Positions 33,443 through 42,984 of a DNA stretch of 64,000 nucleotides are shown here, in pieces; position 1 is the first letter of the stretch; every line of letters begins with the position of its first letter. The position numbers and the translations under genes were made by a program. Below the pieces are notes generated by a model, which saw only the letters and a list, made by a program, of their open reading frames with translations, searched no databases and was not told where the DNA came from. The stretch spans positions 124,001 through 188,000 of the forward strand of contig NZ_MLCE01000026.1 in NCBI RefSeq assembly GCF_002300165.1, read 5' to 3'. Origin of the DNA: Streptomyces sp. Tue6028 (GTDB lineage: Bacteria > Actinomycetota > Actinomycetes > Streptomycetales > Streptomycetaceae).

Positions 33443-35119
33443 ATGGTCAGCAGGCCCGCGCGGGTCGCGATCCTCGAACAGCTGCGGGCCGACGGGGTCC
33501 GGTACATGTTCGGAAACCCCGGCACGGTCGAGCAGGGTTTCCTCGACGAGTTGCGCAACTTCCCAGAGCTCGAATACGTCCTCGCGCTGCAGGAGGCCAC
33601 CGCCGTCGGCATGGCGGACGGCTACGCACGGGCCACCCGCACGCCCACCGTCTGCCAGCTGCACACCGGCGTCGGCCTCGGCAACGGCATCGGCATGCTC
33701 TACCAGGCGATGCGCGGACACGCCCCGCTGGTGGTGCTCGTCGGAGAGGCGGGCCTGCGCTACGAGGCCATGGAGGCGCAGATGGCCGCCGACCTGGTCG
33801 GCATGGCTGAGCCCGTCACCAAGTGGGCCACCCGGGTCGTCGACCCCGAGTCCACGCTGCGCGTCCTGCGCCGCGCCTTCAAGGTGGCCGCGACACCGCC
33901 GTACGGGCCCGTCCTCGTGGTGCTGCCCGCCGACGTGATGGACCGCGACACCTCCGAGGCGGCCGTACCGACGTCGTACCCGGTCACGGACAGCGTCCCC
34001 GACGCGGAGACGCTCGACCGGGCCGCGGGGCTGCTCGCCGGCGCGGAGCGGCCGATCGTCATCGCCGGCGACGGCGTCCACTTCGCCGGGGCCGAGAAGG
34101 AACTCGGCGACCTCGCCGAGACATGGGGCGCCGACGTGTGGGGCGCGGACTGGGCCGAGGTCAACCTCCCGGCCGAACACCCCGCCTACGCAGGCCAGTT
34201 GGGCCACATGTTCGGCGAGTCCAGCAGGCGCGTCACCGCCGCCGCCGACGCCGTGCTCGTCGTCGGCACGTACACGCTGCCCGAGGTCTACCCGCTGCTC
34301 GACGGGGTCTTCGCCGAGGGCGCCCCGGTCGTCCACATCGACCTGGACACCGACGCGATCGCGAAGAACTTCCCCGTCGACCTCGGCCTGGTGGCCGACC
34401 CGCGGCGGACCCTCGCGGGACTCACCCGCGCGCTCGGCACCCGCATGGACGACGCGAGCCGCGCACGCGCCGGGGAGTGGCTGCGCCGCAGGACCGCCGA
34501 GCGGGAGCGGCAGATCACGGACGCCCGCCGCCCCGACGACGGCGAACTGGCTCCCACGGCCCTGCCGACCACGGCGTTCCTGCGCGAACTCGCCCGCAGG
34601 CTCCCCGAGGACACCATGGTGTTCGACGAGGCGCTGACCGCCTCGCCCGACATCTCGCGACACCTTCCGCCCAACCGCCCCGGCCACTGGTTCCAGACCC
34701 GCGGCGGCTCCCTGGGCGTGGGCATCCCCGGCGCGCTCGGCGCCCGGCTCGCGCACCCGGAACGTACGGTCGTGGGCTTCACCGGCGACGGCGGGTCCAT
34801 GTACACCATCCAGGCGCTGTGGACGGCGGCCCGCCACGGCATCGGCGCCAAGTTCGTGATCTGCAACAACAGCAGCTACCGGCTCCTCGAACTCAACATC
34901 GAGGAGTACTGGAGGTCGCAGTCCATCGACGCGCACGAGCAGCCGGAGATCTTCGACCTCTCGCAGCCCGCGATCGACTTCGTCGGACTCGCCCGCTCGC
35001 TCGGCGTGCCCGCCGTGCGCGTCGAGAAGCCCGACCAGGTCGAGGCGGCCGTCGCCGAGGCGCTGGGCACCGACGGGCCGTTCCTGATCGACTTGGTCAC
35101 CGGCAGGGGGAGGGACTAG
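33443..35119 (+). CDS. Thiamine-diphosphate enzyme (acetolactate synthase / benzoylformate decarboxylase family)
   Basis: 558-aa ThDP enzyme with three domains. The N-terminal PYR domain has the catalytic Glu51 (ALQEATAVGMADGYARATRTP). A central domain follows (PIVIAGDGVHFAG). The C-terminal PP domain has the metal/ThDP motif GDG at 448-450 (TGDGGSMYTIQALWTAARHG) ending in N475-N476 (VICNNSSYRLLELN). It probably decarboxylates or ligates a 2-oxo acid. The sequence resembles benzoylformate decarboxylase-like proteins more than true acetolactate synthases, and no regulatory subunit is adjacent. GAGAGGTGGA precedes the ATG. It is flanked by two DJ-1 genes, suggesting handling of a reactive aldehyde or oxo product. 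Confidence 0.87.
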   Translation: MVSRPARVAILEQLRADGVRYMFGNPGTVEQGFLDELRNFPELEYVLALQEATAVGMADGYARATRTPTVCQLHTGVGLGNGIGMLYQAMRGHAPLVVLVGEAGLRYEAMEAQMAADLVGMAEPVTKWATRVVDPESTLRVLRRAFKVAATPPYGPVLVVLPADVMDRDTSEAAVPTSYPVTDSVPDAETLDRAAGLLAGAERPIVIAGDGVHFAGAEKELGDLAETWGADVWGADWAEVNLPAEHPAYAGQLGHMFGESSRRVTAAADAVLVVGTYTLPEVYPLLDGVFAEGAPVVHIDLDTDAIAKNFPVDLGLVADPRRTLAGLTRALGTRMDDASRARAGEWLRRRTAERERQITDARRPDDGELAPTALPTTAFLRELARRLPEDTMVFDEALTASPDISRHLPPNRPGHWFQTRGGSLGVGIPGALGARLAHPERTVVGFTGDGGSMYTIQALWTAARHGIGAKFVICNNSSYRLLELNIEEYWRSQSIDAHEQPEIFDLSQPAIDFVGLARSLGVPAVRVEKPDQVEAAVAEALGTDGPFLIDLVTGRGRD

Positions 35120-35121
35120 CC

Positions 35122-35739
35122 GTGCGGCTTTCCGGCCACAAGATCGCCGTCCTGATGGAGAGCGACTTCTACGAGCCCGAGATTCTCTACTACCAGTTCC
35201 GCTTCCCGGAGGAGGGCGCCGAGGTCCACTTCCTGTCCCGGCTCTGGGGCCAGGACTCGATGACCTTCCAGGGACACGAGCACCGGATGCCCTTCGAGGT
35301 CTCCGAGTCCTTCGAGGACATCGACGAGTTCGCCCTCAAGGAGTTCTCCGCCGTGATCGTCCCCTCGGGGATGGTCTCCGACCGGCTCCGCTACACCGAG
35401 GACCCGGACAAACTGCCGCCCGCGTCCGCGTTCCTGCGCCGTGCCTTCCAGGACCCGGCCATCGTCAAGGGCATCATCTGCCACGGCATGTGGCTCACCG
35501 CGCCGCTGCCCTCCCTGGTGCGCGGGCGACGCGCCGTCGTCCACAACAACCTCCTCGGCGACCTGCGCAACATGGGCGGCGAGTACGTCGACGAGGACGT
35601 CGTCGTCCACGACGACCTGGTCACCGCGCGCACCGGCCAGCACTGTCACGTGTTCGCCCGCACCATCATCGACCTCCTCGCGAGCAAGGAGAGGCCGGGC
35701 GTCCCTGGGCGCCGGACACCGGTGAGGAGCGGGACATGA
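35122..35739 (+). CDS. DJ-1/PfpI-family protein, short form
   Basis: 205-aa DJ-1/PfpI protein. It begins GHKIAVLMESDFYEPEILYYQFRFPEEGAEV and has the nucleophile elbow GIICHGMWLTA with Cys120-His121, the PfpI/YhbO arrangement; related proteins are deglycases or glyoxalases. The GTG start is two bases after the ThDP gene stop and follows GGGGGAGGGA. Its last bases overlap the glgE start (ATGA), so it is coupled to alpha-glucan synthesis. The tail (ERPGVPGRRTPVRSGT) is extra to the usual fold. Confidence 0.87.
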   Translation: MRLSGHKIAVLMESDFYEPEILYYQFRFPEEGAEVHFLSRLWGQDSMTFQGHEHRMPFEVSESFEDIDEFALKEFSAVIVPSGMVSDRLRYTEDPDKLPPASAFLRRAFQDPAIVKGIICHGMWLTAPLPSLVRGRRAVVHNNLLGDLRNMGGEYVDEDVVVHDDLVTARTGQHCHVFARTIIDLLASKERPGVPGRRTPVRSGT

Positions 35740-37766
35740 CCGCCATCGTGCCCTCGCACGCCCACCCGACGACTCGGGAACGCATCCCGATCAGGGACAT
35801 CCGCCCTCAGGTGCGCGGCGGGCAGGTGCCCGCCAAGGCGGTGCGCGGCGAGACCCTGACCATCAGCGCCACCGTCTTCCGTGAGGGCGCCGGCACGGTC
35901 GGCGCCAACGTGGTCCTCTACGACCCGGCCGGCCGCCGGGGCCCCTGGACCCCGATGACCCTCGTGGACGCCGACTCGGACCGCTGGGAGGCCACGGTCG
36001 TCGTCGGGGCGGGCCGCACCGGACTGTGGACGTACACCGTCGAGGCCTGGGCCGACCCGCTCACCACATGGCGCCGCGACGCGCATCTGAAGATTTCCGC
36101 CGGGGTCGACGTCGAGCTGATGCTCGCGGAGGGGGCCCTGCTGCACGAGCGGGCCGCCCTCGGCATCCCGGACAAGGACCGCCGGGAGGCGGTGACGGCA
36201 GTGGCCGGAGCGCTCCGCGACGAAGCGAGCCCCTCCCCCCGCCGGCTCGAAGCGACCACCGGCCGTGAGGTGGTCGCCGCGCTGGAGAGCCACCCACTGC
36301 GAGAACTGGTCACCGTCTCCCGGCCGTTGCCCCTGCTCGTCGAGCGGCGGCGCGCCCTGGTCGGCTCCTGGTACGAGATGTTCCCGCGCTCGGAGGGCGC
36401 CGTGCTGCGGCCCGGCGCGCCCCCGGTGAGCGGCACCTTCGAGACGGCGGCCCGGCGGCTGCCCGCGATCGCCGCCATGGGCTTCGACGTGGTGTACCTG
36501 CCGCCCATCCACCCCATCGGGCACACGCACCGCAAGGGGCCGGACAACACGCTCACCGCCGGGCCCGACGACGTGGGGTCGCCCTGGGCCATCGGCTCGG
36601 CCCGGGGCGGGCACGACGCCGTGCACCCGGACCTCGGAACCCTCGACGACTTCCGCCGGTTCGTCGCCCGGGCGGGGGAGCTGGGCCTGGAGATCGCCCT
36701 CGACTTCGCGTTGCAGTGCTCGCCCGACCACCCCTGGCTGACCGAGCACCCCGAGTGGTTCACCCAGCGGGCGGACGGCACCCTCGCCCCGGCCGAGAAC
36801 CCGCCGAAGAAGTACGAGGACATCCATCCCCTCTCCTTCGACACGGACTTCGAGGGGCTGGTGGAGGAGACCTTGCGGCTGCTGCGCCACTGGATGGACC
36901 AGGGCGTGCGCATCTTCCGCGTCGACAACCCGCACACGAAGCCGGTCGCCTTCTGGGAACGGGTCATCGGCGACATCGCGCTGACCGACCCCGATGTGGT
37001 GTTCCTGTCCGAGGCGTTCACCCGCCGGGCCATGGTGCACGCCCTCGCCCAGGCCGGATTCCAGCAGTCGTACACCTACTTCACATGGAAGAACGACAAG
37101 CCGGAGCTCACCGCGTACGCGACCGAACTCGCCCACGAGAGCTCCGACTTCCTGCGGCCCAACCTGTTCGTCAACACCCCGGACATCCTGCACGGCTACC
37201 TCCAGGACGGCGGCCGGCCCGCGTTCGAGGCCCGCGCGGTGCTCGCCGCGACCCTCGCGCCCACCTGGGGCGTCTACGCCGGGTTCGAGCTGTGCGAGAA
37301 CGACGTGCTGAAGGGCGGCACCGAGGACTACCGGCATTCCGAGAAGTACGAACTGCGCCCGCGCGACTGGGCCGCGGCCGAGGCCGGGGGACGCACCATC
37401 ACCCCGCTCATCACCCGACTCAACCAGCTGCGCCGCGCCCACCCCGCCCTCCAGGAACTGCGCAACCTGCGCTTCCACCCCACCGGTCACGACCAGGTGA
37501 TCGCCTACTCCAAGCAGGTGGTACGGCCCGACGGCGACACCGACACCGTGATCGTCGTCGTCAACCTCGATCCGCACCGCATGTGCGAGACCACTGTCGA
37601 CGTGGACCTCGCGGCTCTCGGCCTGCCCGAGGACGGCTCGCTGAAGGTGCGCGACGAACTCACCGGCGAGATCCACAGCTGGGGCCGTCACACGTACGTA
37701 CGCCTGGAACCCGGGCTGACGCCCGCCCACCTGCTGGTTCCCGCCGGTTCGGGGGAGGCGTCATGA
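35736..37766 (+). CDS. glgE: GlgE, alpha-1,4-glucan:maltose-1-phosphate maltosyltransferase
   Basis: 676-aa GH13_3 enzyme. It transfers maltosyl units from alpha-maltose 1-phosphate to a growing alpha-1,4-glucan. The N-terminal beta domain (TISATVFREGAGTVGANVVLYD) is followed by the barrel. The nucleophile is Asp397 (RIFRVDNPHTKP) and the acid/base is Glu426 (VVFLSEAFTR); both are three residues beyond D394/E423 of S. coelicolor GlgEI. YLPPIHPIGHTHRKG and the maltosyl-specific region NPPKKYEDIHPLSFDTDF are present. ATG 35736 overlaps the DJ-1 stop, and the gene end overlaps maltokinase by 4 bases. No treS gene intervenes, unlike the usual glgE-treS-pep2-glgB order. Confidence 0.95.
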   Translation: MTAIVPSHAHPTTRERIPIRDIRPQVRGGQVPAKAVRGETLTISATVFREGAGTVGANVVLYDPAGRRGPWTPMTLVDADSDRWEATVVVGAGRTGLWTYTVEAWADPLTTWRRDAHLKISAGVDVELMLAEGALLHERAALGIPDKDRREAVTAVAGALRDEASPSPRRLEATTGREVVAALESHPLRELVTVSRPLPLLVERRRALVGSWYEMFPRSEGAVLRPGAPPVSGTFETAARRLPAIAAMGFDVVYLPPIHPIGHTHRKGPDNTLTAGPDDVGSPWAIGSARGGHDAVHPDLGTLDDFRRFVARAGELGLEIALDFALQCSPDHPWLTEHPEWFTQRADGTLAPAENPPKKYEDIHPLSFDTDFEGLVEETLRLLRHWMDQGVRIFRVDNPHTKPVAFWERVIGDIALTDPDVVFLSEAFTRRAMVHALAQAGFQQSYTYFTWKNDKPELTAYATELAHESSDFLRPNLFVNTPDILHGYLQDGGRPAFEARAVLAATLAPTWGVYAGFELCENDVLKGGTEDYRHSEKYELRPRDWAAAEAGGRTITPLITRLNQLRRAHPALQELRNLRFHPTGHDQVIAYSKQVVRPDGDTDTVIVVVNLDPHRMCETTVDVDLAALGLPEDGSLKVRDELTGEIHSWGRHTYVRLEPGLTPAHLLVPAGSGEAS

Positions 37767-39190
37767 CCGTCGCCGTCGCGGAGCCCGTGCTCGAACCCCT
37801 GCTGCCCGCGCTGACGCCGTGGCTGCGCACCCGCCGCTGGTTCGGCGGCGGGGTCCTGGACTCCGTGAGGCCCGTCGTGGTCTCGGTCGTCCACGACGAG
37901 GCGCCCGTCCTCGTGCACGCCGTGCTCGGCGTCCCGCGGCCGGACGGCGCCGAACAGCTCTACCAGCTCTTCCTCGGCCTGCGCCCCGCGCTGCCGGCAC
38001 GTCTCGCGGGCGCGGCCGTCGCCACCGTGCCCGAGGGCCGCTGGCAGGGCTGGACGCTGTACGAGGCGACGGAGGACGCCGCACTGATGGGGGTGCTGCT
38101 GCGCTCCCTCGCCGTCCGCGGCCGACGCGACGGACCCCGCCTGGAGCGCACCTCCGCGCACCCCCTGCCCGTCGGTCTGGTGCCCCGTCTGCTGTCCGCC
38201 GACCAGAGCAACAGCGCGGTGGTGTACGGCGACCGGCTGCTGTTCAAGATCTACCGACGTCCCGAGCCGGGGCCGCACCTGGAGGTGGAGGCCCTGCGCG
38301 CCCTCACCGAGCGGCACTGCGCCCGTACCCCCGCACTGCACGGCACGCTGTACACCGACGCCCCCGGCGGGGAAGGCCTGGTCCTCGGCATGTTCGAGGA
38401 GTTCCTGCCCGTCGAGGCGGACGGGTGGCAGAGCGCCCTGCGCCAGGTCGGCGACTGCCTGGAGGGGCGGGACAGCGCGGCCCCCGTCACCGGCGGCTTC
38501 ACGGCGCACGCCCGCGCCCTCGGCGAGGCCGTCGCCGAGGTGCACGCCGTGCTCGCCGACGCCTTCCCGCGGACCAGGGTCACGCCGGAGGAGGTGGCCG
38601 AGGAGGCCCGGCTGATGAAGCAGCGGCTGAGGCTGGCCGCCGACGAGGTGCCCGCCCTCGACCGCTACCGCGGCCGGATCGGCGCGCTCTACGACGACTA
38701 CGCACGGCACGCGGGGCGCGGCTGCCCCGTCTTCGCCCAGCGCGTCCACGGCGATCTGCACCTGGGGCAGGTGCTGCCCACGGCGGACGGCTGGCGCCTG
38801 ATCGACTTCGAGGGCGAGCCGGACCGCTCCGCCGCCGAGCGCGCCGAGCCCCAGCCCGTCCTGCGGGACGTCGCCGGGATGCTGCGTTCCTTCGACTACG
38901 CCGCGCAGACCGGTCTCGCCGCCGTGCGGAAACGGTCCGCCGACCGGACCCCGGGGCTCCGTCTGCGGCACGCCCGCCGCGCGGAGGCCTGGGCGATCCG
39001 CAACCGCCGCGCGTTCATCGCCGGATACGCCGCTGCCGGGGGCGCCGACCCGCGCTGCCACCCCGTGCCGCTGCGCGCGTTCGAGGCCGACAAGGCGGTG
39101 TACGAGGCGGTGTACGAGGCCCGGCACCGTCCGGACTGGCTCGGCATCCCCCTCACCGCCGTCCACCGTCTCGCCGGAGTGCGCGGCTGA
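37763..39190 (+). CDS. mak: Maltokinase (Mak/Pep2)
   Basis: 475-aa kinase that phosphorylates maltose to maltose 1-phosphate, the GlgE donor. The N-terminal cap starts WLRTRRWFGGG; the kinase core has LLFKIYRRPEPGPHLEVEALRAL (ATP-binding Lys). The catalytic loop is HGDLHLGQVL with Asp331, and LIDFEGEP binds metal. Its length fits the stand-alone enzyme; a TreS-Pep2 fusion is excluded. It overlaps glgE by ATGA. With no treS here, maltose must come from elsewhere, for example from glucan breakdown. Confidence 0.93.
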   Translation: MTVAVAEPVLEPLLPALTPWLRTRRWFGGGVLDSVRPVVVSVVHDEAPVLVHAVLGVPRPDGAEQLYQLFLGLRPALPARLAGAAVATVPEGRWQGWTLYEATEDAALMGVLLRSLAVRGRRDGPRLERTSAHPLPVGLVPRLLSADQSNSAVVYGDRLLFKIYRRPEPGPHLEVEALRALTERHCARTPALHGTLYTDAPGGEGLVLGMFEEFLPVEADGWQSALRQVGDCLEGRDSAAPVTGGFTAHARALGEAVAEVHAVLADAFPRTRVTPEEVAEEARLMKQRLRLAADEVPALDRYRGRIGALYDDYARHAGRGCPVFAQRVHGDLHLGQVLPTADGWRLIDFEGEPDRSAAERAEPQPVLRDVAGMLRSFDYAAQTGLAAVRKRSADRTPGLRLRHARRAEAWAIRNRRAFIAGYAAAGGADPRCHPVPLRAFEADKAVYEAVYEARHRPDWLGIPLTAVHRLAGVRG

Positions 39191-39330
39191 GTGCCGCGTC
39201 GCCCGACCCGGGCCGCCATGGAGGACCCCCCGCACGGAAGTCACGCCGATCCGACGGTTCGCCCGGCACCGGCCCGGCACCACGCCCCCACCGGTACCGG
39301 TAGCCACCGACAACGAGAGGACCCCCACCG

Positions 39331-41592
39331 TTGCTGCAGACACGGGACGCCGACGCCCTCACCGCCGGACCCGGGCTCACCGGGGCACGGATGGCCGACG
39401 CCGAGCTCGACCGACTGCTCGCCGGGGCGCACCACGCCCCGCACGCGGTCCTCGGCGCCCACCGGGCCGAGGACGGCTCCGGGGTCGTCGTACGCGTGCT
39501 CCGTCCGCGCGCCGGAGCCGTCGCCGTGCTCACCGACCGCGGCGCCCGGGTCGACCTGGTCCACCAGTCGGCGGGGCTGTTCACCGGCACACTGCCGGTC
39601 GACGAGATCCCGCGCTACCGCCTGCTGGTGACGTACGGGGAAGGCGAGGAGGCGCACGACGACGGCTACCGGTTCCTGCCCACCCTCGGCGAGCTCGACC
39701 TGCACCTCATCTCCGAGGGCCGCCACGAGGAGCTGTGGCGTGTCCTCGGCGCACGGGTGCTGACCCTCGACGGCGTCACGGGCACCGCCTTCGCCGTCTG
39801 GGCTCCGAACGCCCAAGGGGTGCGCGTCGTCGGTGACTTCAACGGCTGGGACGGTGTGGCCCACCCCATGCGCTCGCTCGGGTCCAGCGGGGTCTGGGAG
39901 CTGTTCGTGCCCGCGGTGGGCGCCGGCACCCGGTACAAGTACGAGATCCGCACCCGCGACGGACGGCTGATCCAGAAGGCCGATCCGCTGGCCCGCGCCG
40001 CCGAGTGCCCGCCGGCCACGGCGTCCGTCGTGCACACCTCCACGTACGAGTGGACGGACGCGGAGTGGATGGCGAGCCGCGGCGGGCAGGACTGCCGGCT
40101 CACCCCGATGTCCGTGTACGAGGTCCACCTGCCGTCCTGGCGCCCCGGGCTCACCTATCGGGAGCTCGCCGAGGAACTCCCCGCCTATCTCACCGACATG
40201 GGATTCACCCATGTCGAGTTCATGCCCGTGATGGAGCATCCTTTCGGCGGCTCCTGGGGATATCAGGTCTCCGGTTTCTACGCCCCCACCGCGCGGATGG
40301 GCGGACCCGACGATTTTCGGCATCTGGTGAATGCGCTTCACACAGCCGGAATCGGAGTCGTCGCCGACTGGGTCCCCGCGCATTTCCCCCGGGACGACTT
40401 CGCCCTCTCCCGTTTCGACGGAGAGCATCTCTACGAACCGTCCGACCCGCGGCGCGCGAATCACCCGGACTGGGGCACCCTCGAATTCGACTACGGCCGC
40501 CGCGAGGTCCGTAATTTCCTCGTGGCGAACGCGGTCTACTGGTGTTCCGAGTTCCACATCGACGCGCTGCGGGTGGACGCGGTCGCCTCCATGCTCTACC
40601 TCGACTACTCCCGCCCGGAGGGCGGTTGGGCCCCCAACGAGCGCGGGGGCAGGGAGAACCTCGCCGCGGTCGCCTTCCTCCAGGAGCTGACCGACACCGT
40701 CCGCCGCCGGGTGCCGGGCGCCCTCACGATCGCCGAGGAGTCCACCGCCTGGCCGGGCGTGACCCGGCCCACTTTCGACGTCGGACCCGACGGATTCGGC
40801 GGACTCGGCTTCGATCTGAAATGGAACCTCGGCTGGATGCACGACACGCTCGGCTATCTGGAACGTGACCCTGTGCACCGGGTCCATCACCACGACGACA
40901 TGACCTTCGCGATGGTCTATGCCTACAGTGAGCGGTATCTGCTGCCGCTCTCCCACGACGAAGTCGTGCACGGCAAACGCGCCATGGTGGCCAAGATGCC
41001 GGGGGACTGGTGGCAGCAGCGGGCGAATCTGCGGGCCTGTCTGGCATTCATGTGGGCCCACCCCGGAAAGCAACTCCTGTTTATGGGACAAGAGTTCGGG
41101 CAGGGCGCGGAGTTCGACCACGACGCGGGCCCGCAGTGGTGGCTGCTGGACGAGAAGTGGCCCTCGCACGACGACCACCGGGGCGTCCAGTCCCTGGTCC
41201 GCGATCTGAACCGGGTCTACGTGGCAACGCCCGCCCTGTGGGAGCTGGACACCTCACCGGACGGCTTCGCCTGGATCGACGGGTCCCACGCGGAGGCCAA
41301 CGTCCTGTCCTTCGTGCGCCGCGACGCGGAGGGGCGCCCGCTGGTGGCCGTCTGCAACTTCTCCCCGGTGGTGCGCGCCGGGTACCGCGTCGGGCTGCCG
41401 GAGGCCGGCCCGTGGCGGGAGGCCCTCAACACCGACGCCGTCGCGTACGGCGGAACAGGCGTACGCAACGGCAGGGTGATCCGGACGGAGCCACTGCCCT
41501 GGCACGGGCAGGCGCGGAGCGCGGTGCTGACGCTGCCGCCGCTGGGGGTGTTCTGGCTGTCGCCCGCGTCTCCGGAAGGCGATGAGGAGTGA
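39331..41592 (+). CDS. glgB: 1,4-alpha-glucan branching enzyme
   Basis: 753-aa GH13_9 enzyme that makes alpha-1,6 branches. The order is an extra N-terminal beta domain, a CBM48 module (FAVWAPNAQGVRVVGDFNGWDG), then the barrel. The nucleophile is Asp416 (HIDALRVDAVASMLYLDYSR) and the acid/base Glu469 (LTIAEESTAWPGV). The start is a TTG at 39331 with GAGAGG ten bases upstream; the next in-frame ATG (39391) would remove 20 residues. It is 140 bp after maltokinase, probably the same transcript. Codons between 40200 and 41000 are slightly less GC-biased than in the neighbours. Confidence 0.95.
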   Translation: MLQTRDADALTAGPGLTGARMADAELDRLLAGAHHAPHAVLGAHRAEDGSGVVVRVLRPRAGAVAVLTDRGARVDLVHQSAGLFTGTLPVDEIPRYRLLVTYGEGEEAHDDGYRFLPTLGELDLHLISEGRHEELWRVLGARVLTLDGVTGTAFAVWAPNAQGVRVVGDFNGWDGVAHPMRSLGSSGVWELFVPAVGAGTRYKYEIRTRDGRLIQKADPLARAAECPPATASVVHTSTYEWTDAEWMASRGGQDCRLTPMSVYEVHLPSWRPGLTYRELAEELPAYLTDMGFTHVEFMPVMEHPFGGSWGYQVSGFYAPTARMGGPDDFRHLVNALHTAGIGVVADWVPAHFPRDDFALSRFDGEHLYEPSDPRRANHPDWGTLEFDYGRREVRNFLVANAVYWCSEFHIDALRVDAVASMLYLDYSRPEGGWAPNERGGRENLAAVAFLQELTDTVRRRVPGALTIAEESTAWPGVTRPTFDVGPDGFGGLGFDLKWNLGWMHDTLGYLERDPVHRVHHHDDMTFAMVYAYSERYLLPLSHDEVVHGKRAMVAKMPGDWWQQRANLRACLAFMWAHPGKQLLFMGQEFGQGAEFDHDAGPQWWLLDEKWPSHDDHRGVQSLVRDLNRVYVATPALWELDTSPDGFAWIDGSHAEANVLSFVRRDAEGRPLVAVCNFSPVVRAGYRVGLPEAGPWREALNTDAVAYGGTGVRNGRVIRTEPLPWHGQARSAVLTLPPLGVFWLSPASPEGDEE

Positions 41593-41628
41593 CGGGCGGG
41601 GATGTTCCGTACCGGCGCGGGGCCGTCG

Positions 41629-42984
41629 CTATCCCCGGTCGTCGGCGAGCGATGCCTGGACGTGCGGGGTGCGGGCCACACCGGCCGCCGAGAGGGCCAT
41701 GTCGTAGGCCTGGAGGGCCTCCTTGACGTCCCCGCCGTGGCGCTGCCACAGGTCGCCGATGTAGCGCCAGTTGAGGGTGGTGTCCCGGGACGGCGGGAAG
41801 TGCCGCAGGTGCCGGGTCGCCGCCTTCAGGTACTGCAGTGCCCGGTCGGGATCCTGCCTCAGGAAGTAGATCTCGGCCAGGGTCACCCGGGCGGTCACGG
41901 ACTGGATCCGGGGCTCGGTGCCGAGCAGTCCCAGCGCGCGCTCCGCGTGGGCCACGGCCTCGTCCCAGTGTCCGAGGGCCTTCTCCGCGTCGGCGAGGGA
42001 GATCTCGCAGTGGGCGAGTTCGTCCGCGTTGCCGACCTCGGCCAGGGACTGCTGGGCGGATTCGAGGAGCTCCTTCGCCCGGTCGGGGTCGGGCATGCTG
42101 CTCTGCATCAGCAGGTAGCTGAAGTTCAGCTTGAGCATGGCGACGTGGCGCTGGTTGTCTCCCTCGGCCATCATGGCCAGGGCCCGTTCGACCAGGGCGA
42201 GTGCCTCGTTCAGCTTGCCTCTGGAGTTGGCGACGAGCCCGGCGTTCCAGTAGACGGCGCCGCGTGCCGCGTAGGAGCCTTCCGCCTCGGAGGCCGGGAT
42301 GAGCCGTTCACCGAGAAGGTGCGCGCGGGTCAGGTCGCCCCTCATGCGGTACGACCCCATGAGCGTCGAGCCGAGCTGGATGTGATCCATCGTCACATCG
42401 AGTCCGAGCGAGTCCAGTTCTGCCAGCGCCCGCTCGCCGATCTCGATGCTGACGGTGATGTCACCGGCGTTGCGGTAGCAACGGGACAGAGCGACGGCGA
42501 TCCTGCACCAGTCGTCCGAGCCGGCGGCGAGGGTGGGGTCGTTGAAGACGTCCTCGAGGATCGGGATGGCGGCTTCCAGGCGGTCCAGCTTCTCGAGCGC
42601 GGTGGCCTGGCCGACCAGGGCGCGGCGTGTCGTCGCGGCGTCCAGGGCTGAGCGGCGGGCCAGGACTTCGCTGAAGGTCTGCAGGGCCTCGCCGTTGACG
42701 CCGTTGCGCAGGGCCATCTCGCCGAACGCCAGCTTGAGCTGGGTCTCGCCGAGCTCCTGCCCGTCCCGCCCCGTGCGGAGGTACTCGACAGAGCTTCCGA
42801 GCTTGGCGGCGATCGTGGCCAGCACCGCGTCCGACGGGGTGCGCTTACCGGCTTCGATCAAGGAGATGTAGCTGATCGACACATCTTGGGAAGCCAGATC
42901 CTGCTGCTTCAGGCCATGCCTCGTGCGGAGCGTCCTTATGCGATCGCCAAGGCCTGTGGGTACGTGCGCCTCGGTGTAGTCCAC
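41629..42984 (-). CDS. XRE-type HTH regulator with C-terminal TPR domain (RRNPP-like architecture)
   Basis: 451-aa regulator. Residues about 10-66 form a Cro/CI helix-turn-helix (LGDRIRTLRTRHGLKQQDLASQDVSISYISLIEAGKRTPS), and the remaining 380 residues are consecutive TPR helices (AIPILEDVFNDP, GKLNEALALVERALAMM, AVAHAERALGLLG). This is the layout of peptide-binding RRNPP receptors (Rap, Rgg, NprR, PlcR, PrgX). The GTG at 42984 is chosen for its GGAAGGAG site rather than the GTG eight codons upstream. A good promoter lies at 43027-43055. It is convergent with glgB and divergent from the small exported peptide gene. Confidence 0.88.
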   Translation of the reverse strand: MDYTEAHVPTGLGDRIRTLRTRHGLKQQDLASQDVSISYISLIEAGKRTPSDAVLATIAAKLGSSVEYLRTGRDGQELGETQLKLAFGEMALRNGVNGEALQTFSEVLARRSALDAATTRRALVGQATALEKLDRLEAAIPILEDVFNDPTLAAGSDDWCRIAVALSRCYRNAGDITVSIEIGERALAELDSLGLDVTMDHIQLGSTLMGSYRMRGDLTRAHLLGERLIPASEAEGSYAARGAVYWNAGLVANSRGKLNEALALVERALAMMAEGDNQRHVAMLKLNFSYLLMQSSMPDPDRAKELLESAQQSLAEVGNADELAHCEISLADAEKALGHWDEAVAHAERALGLLGTEPRIQSVTARVTLAEIYFLRQDPDRALQYLKAATRHLRHFPPSRDTTLNWRYIGDLWQRHGGDVKEALQAYDMALSAAGVARTPHVQASLADDRG

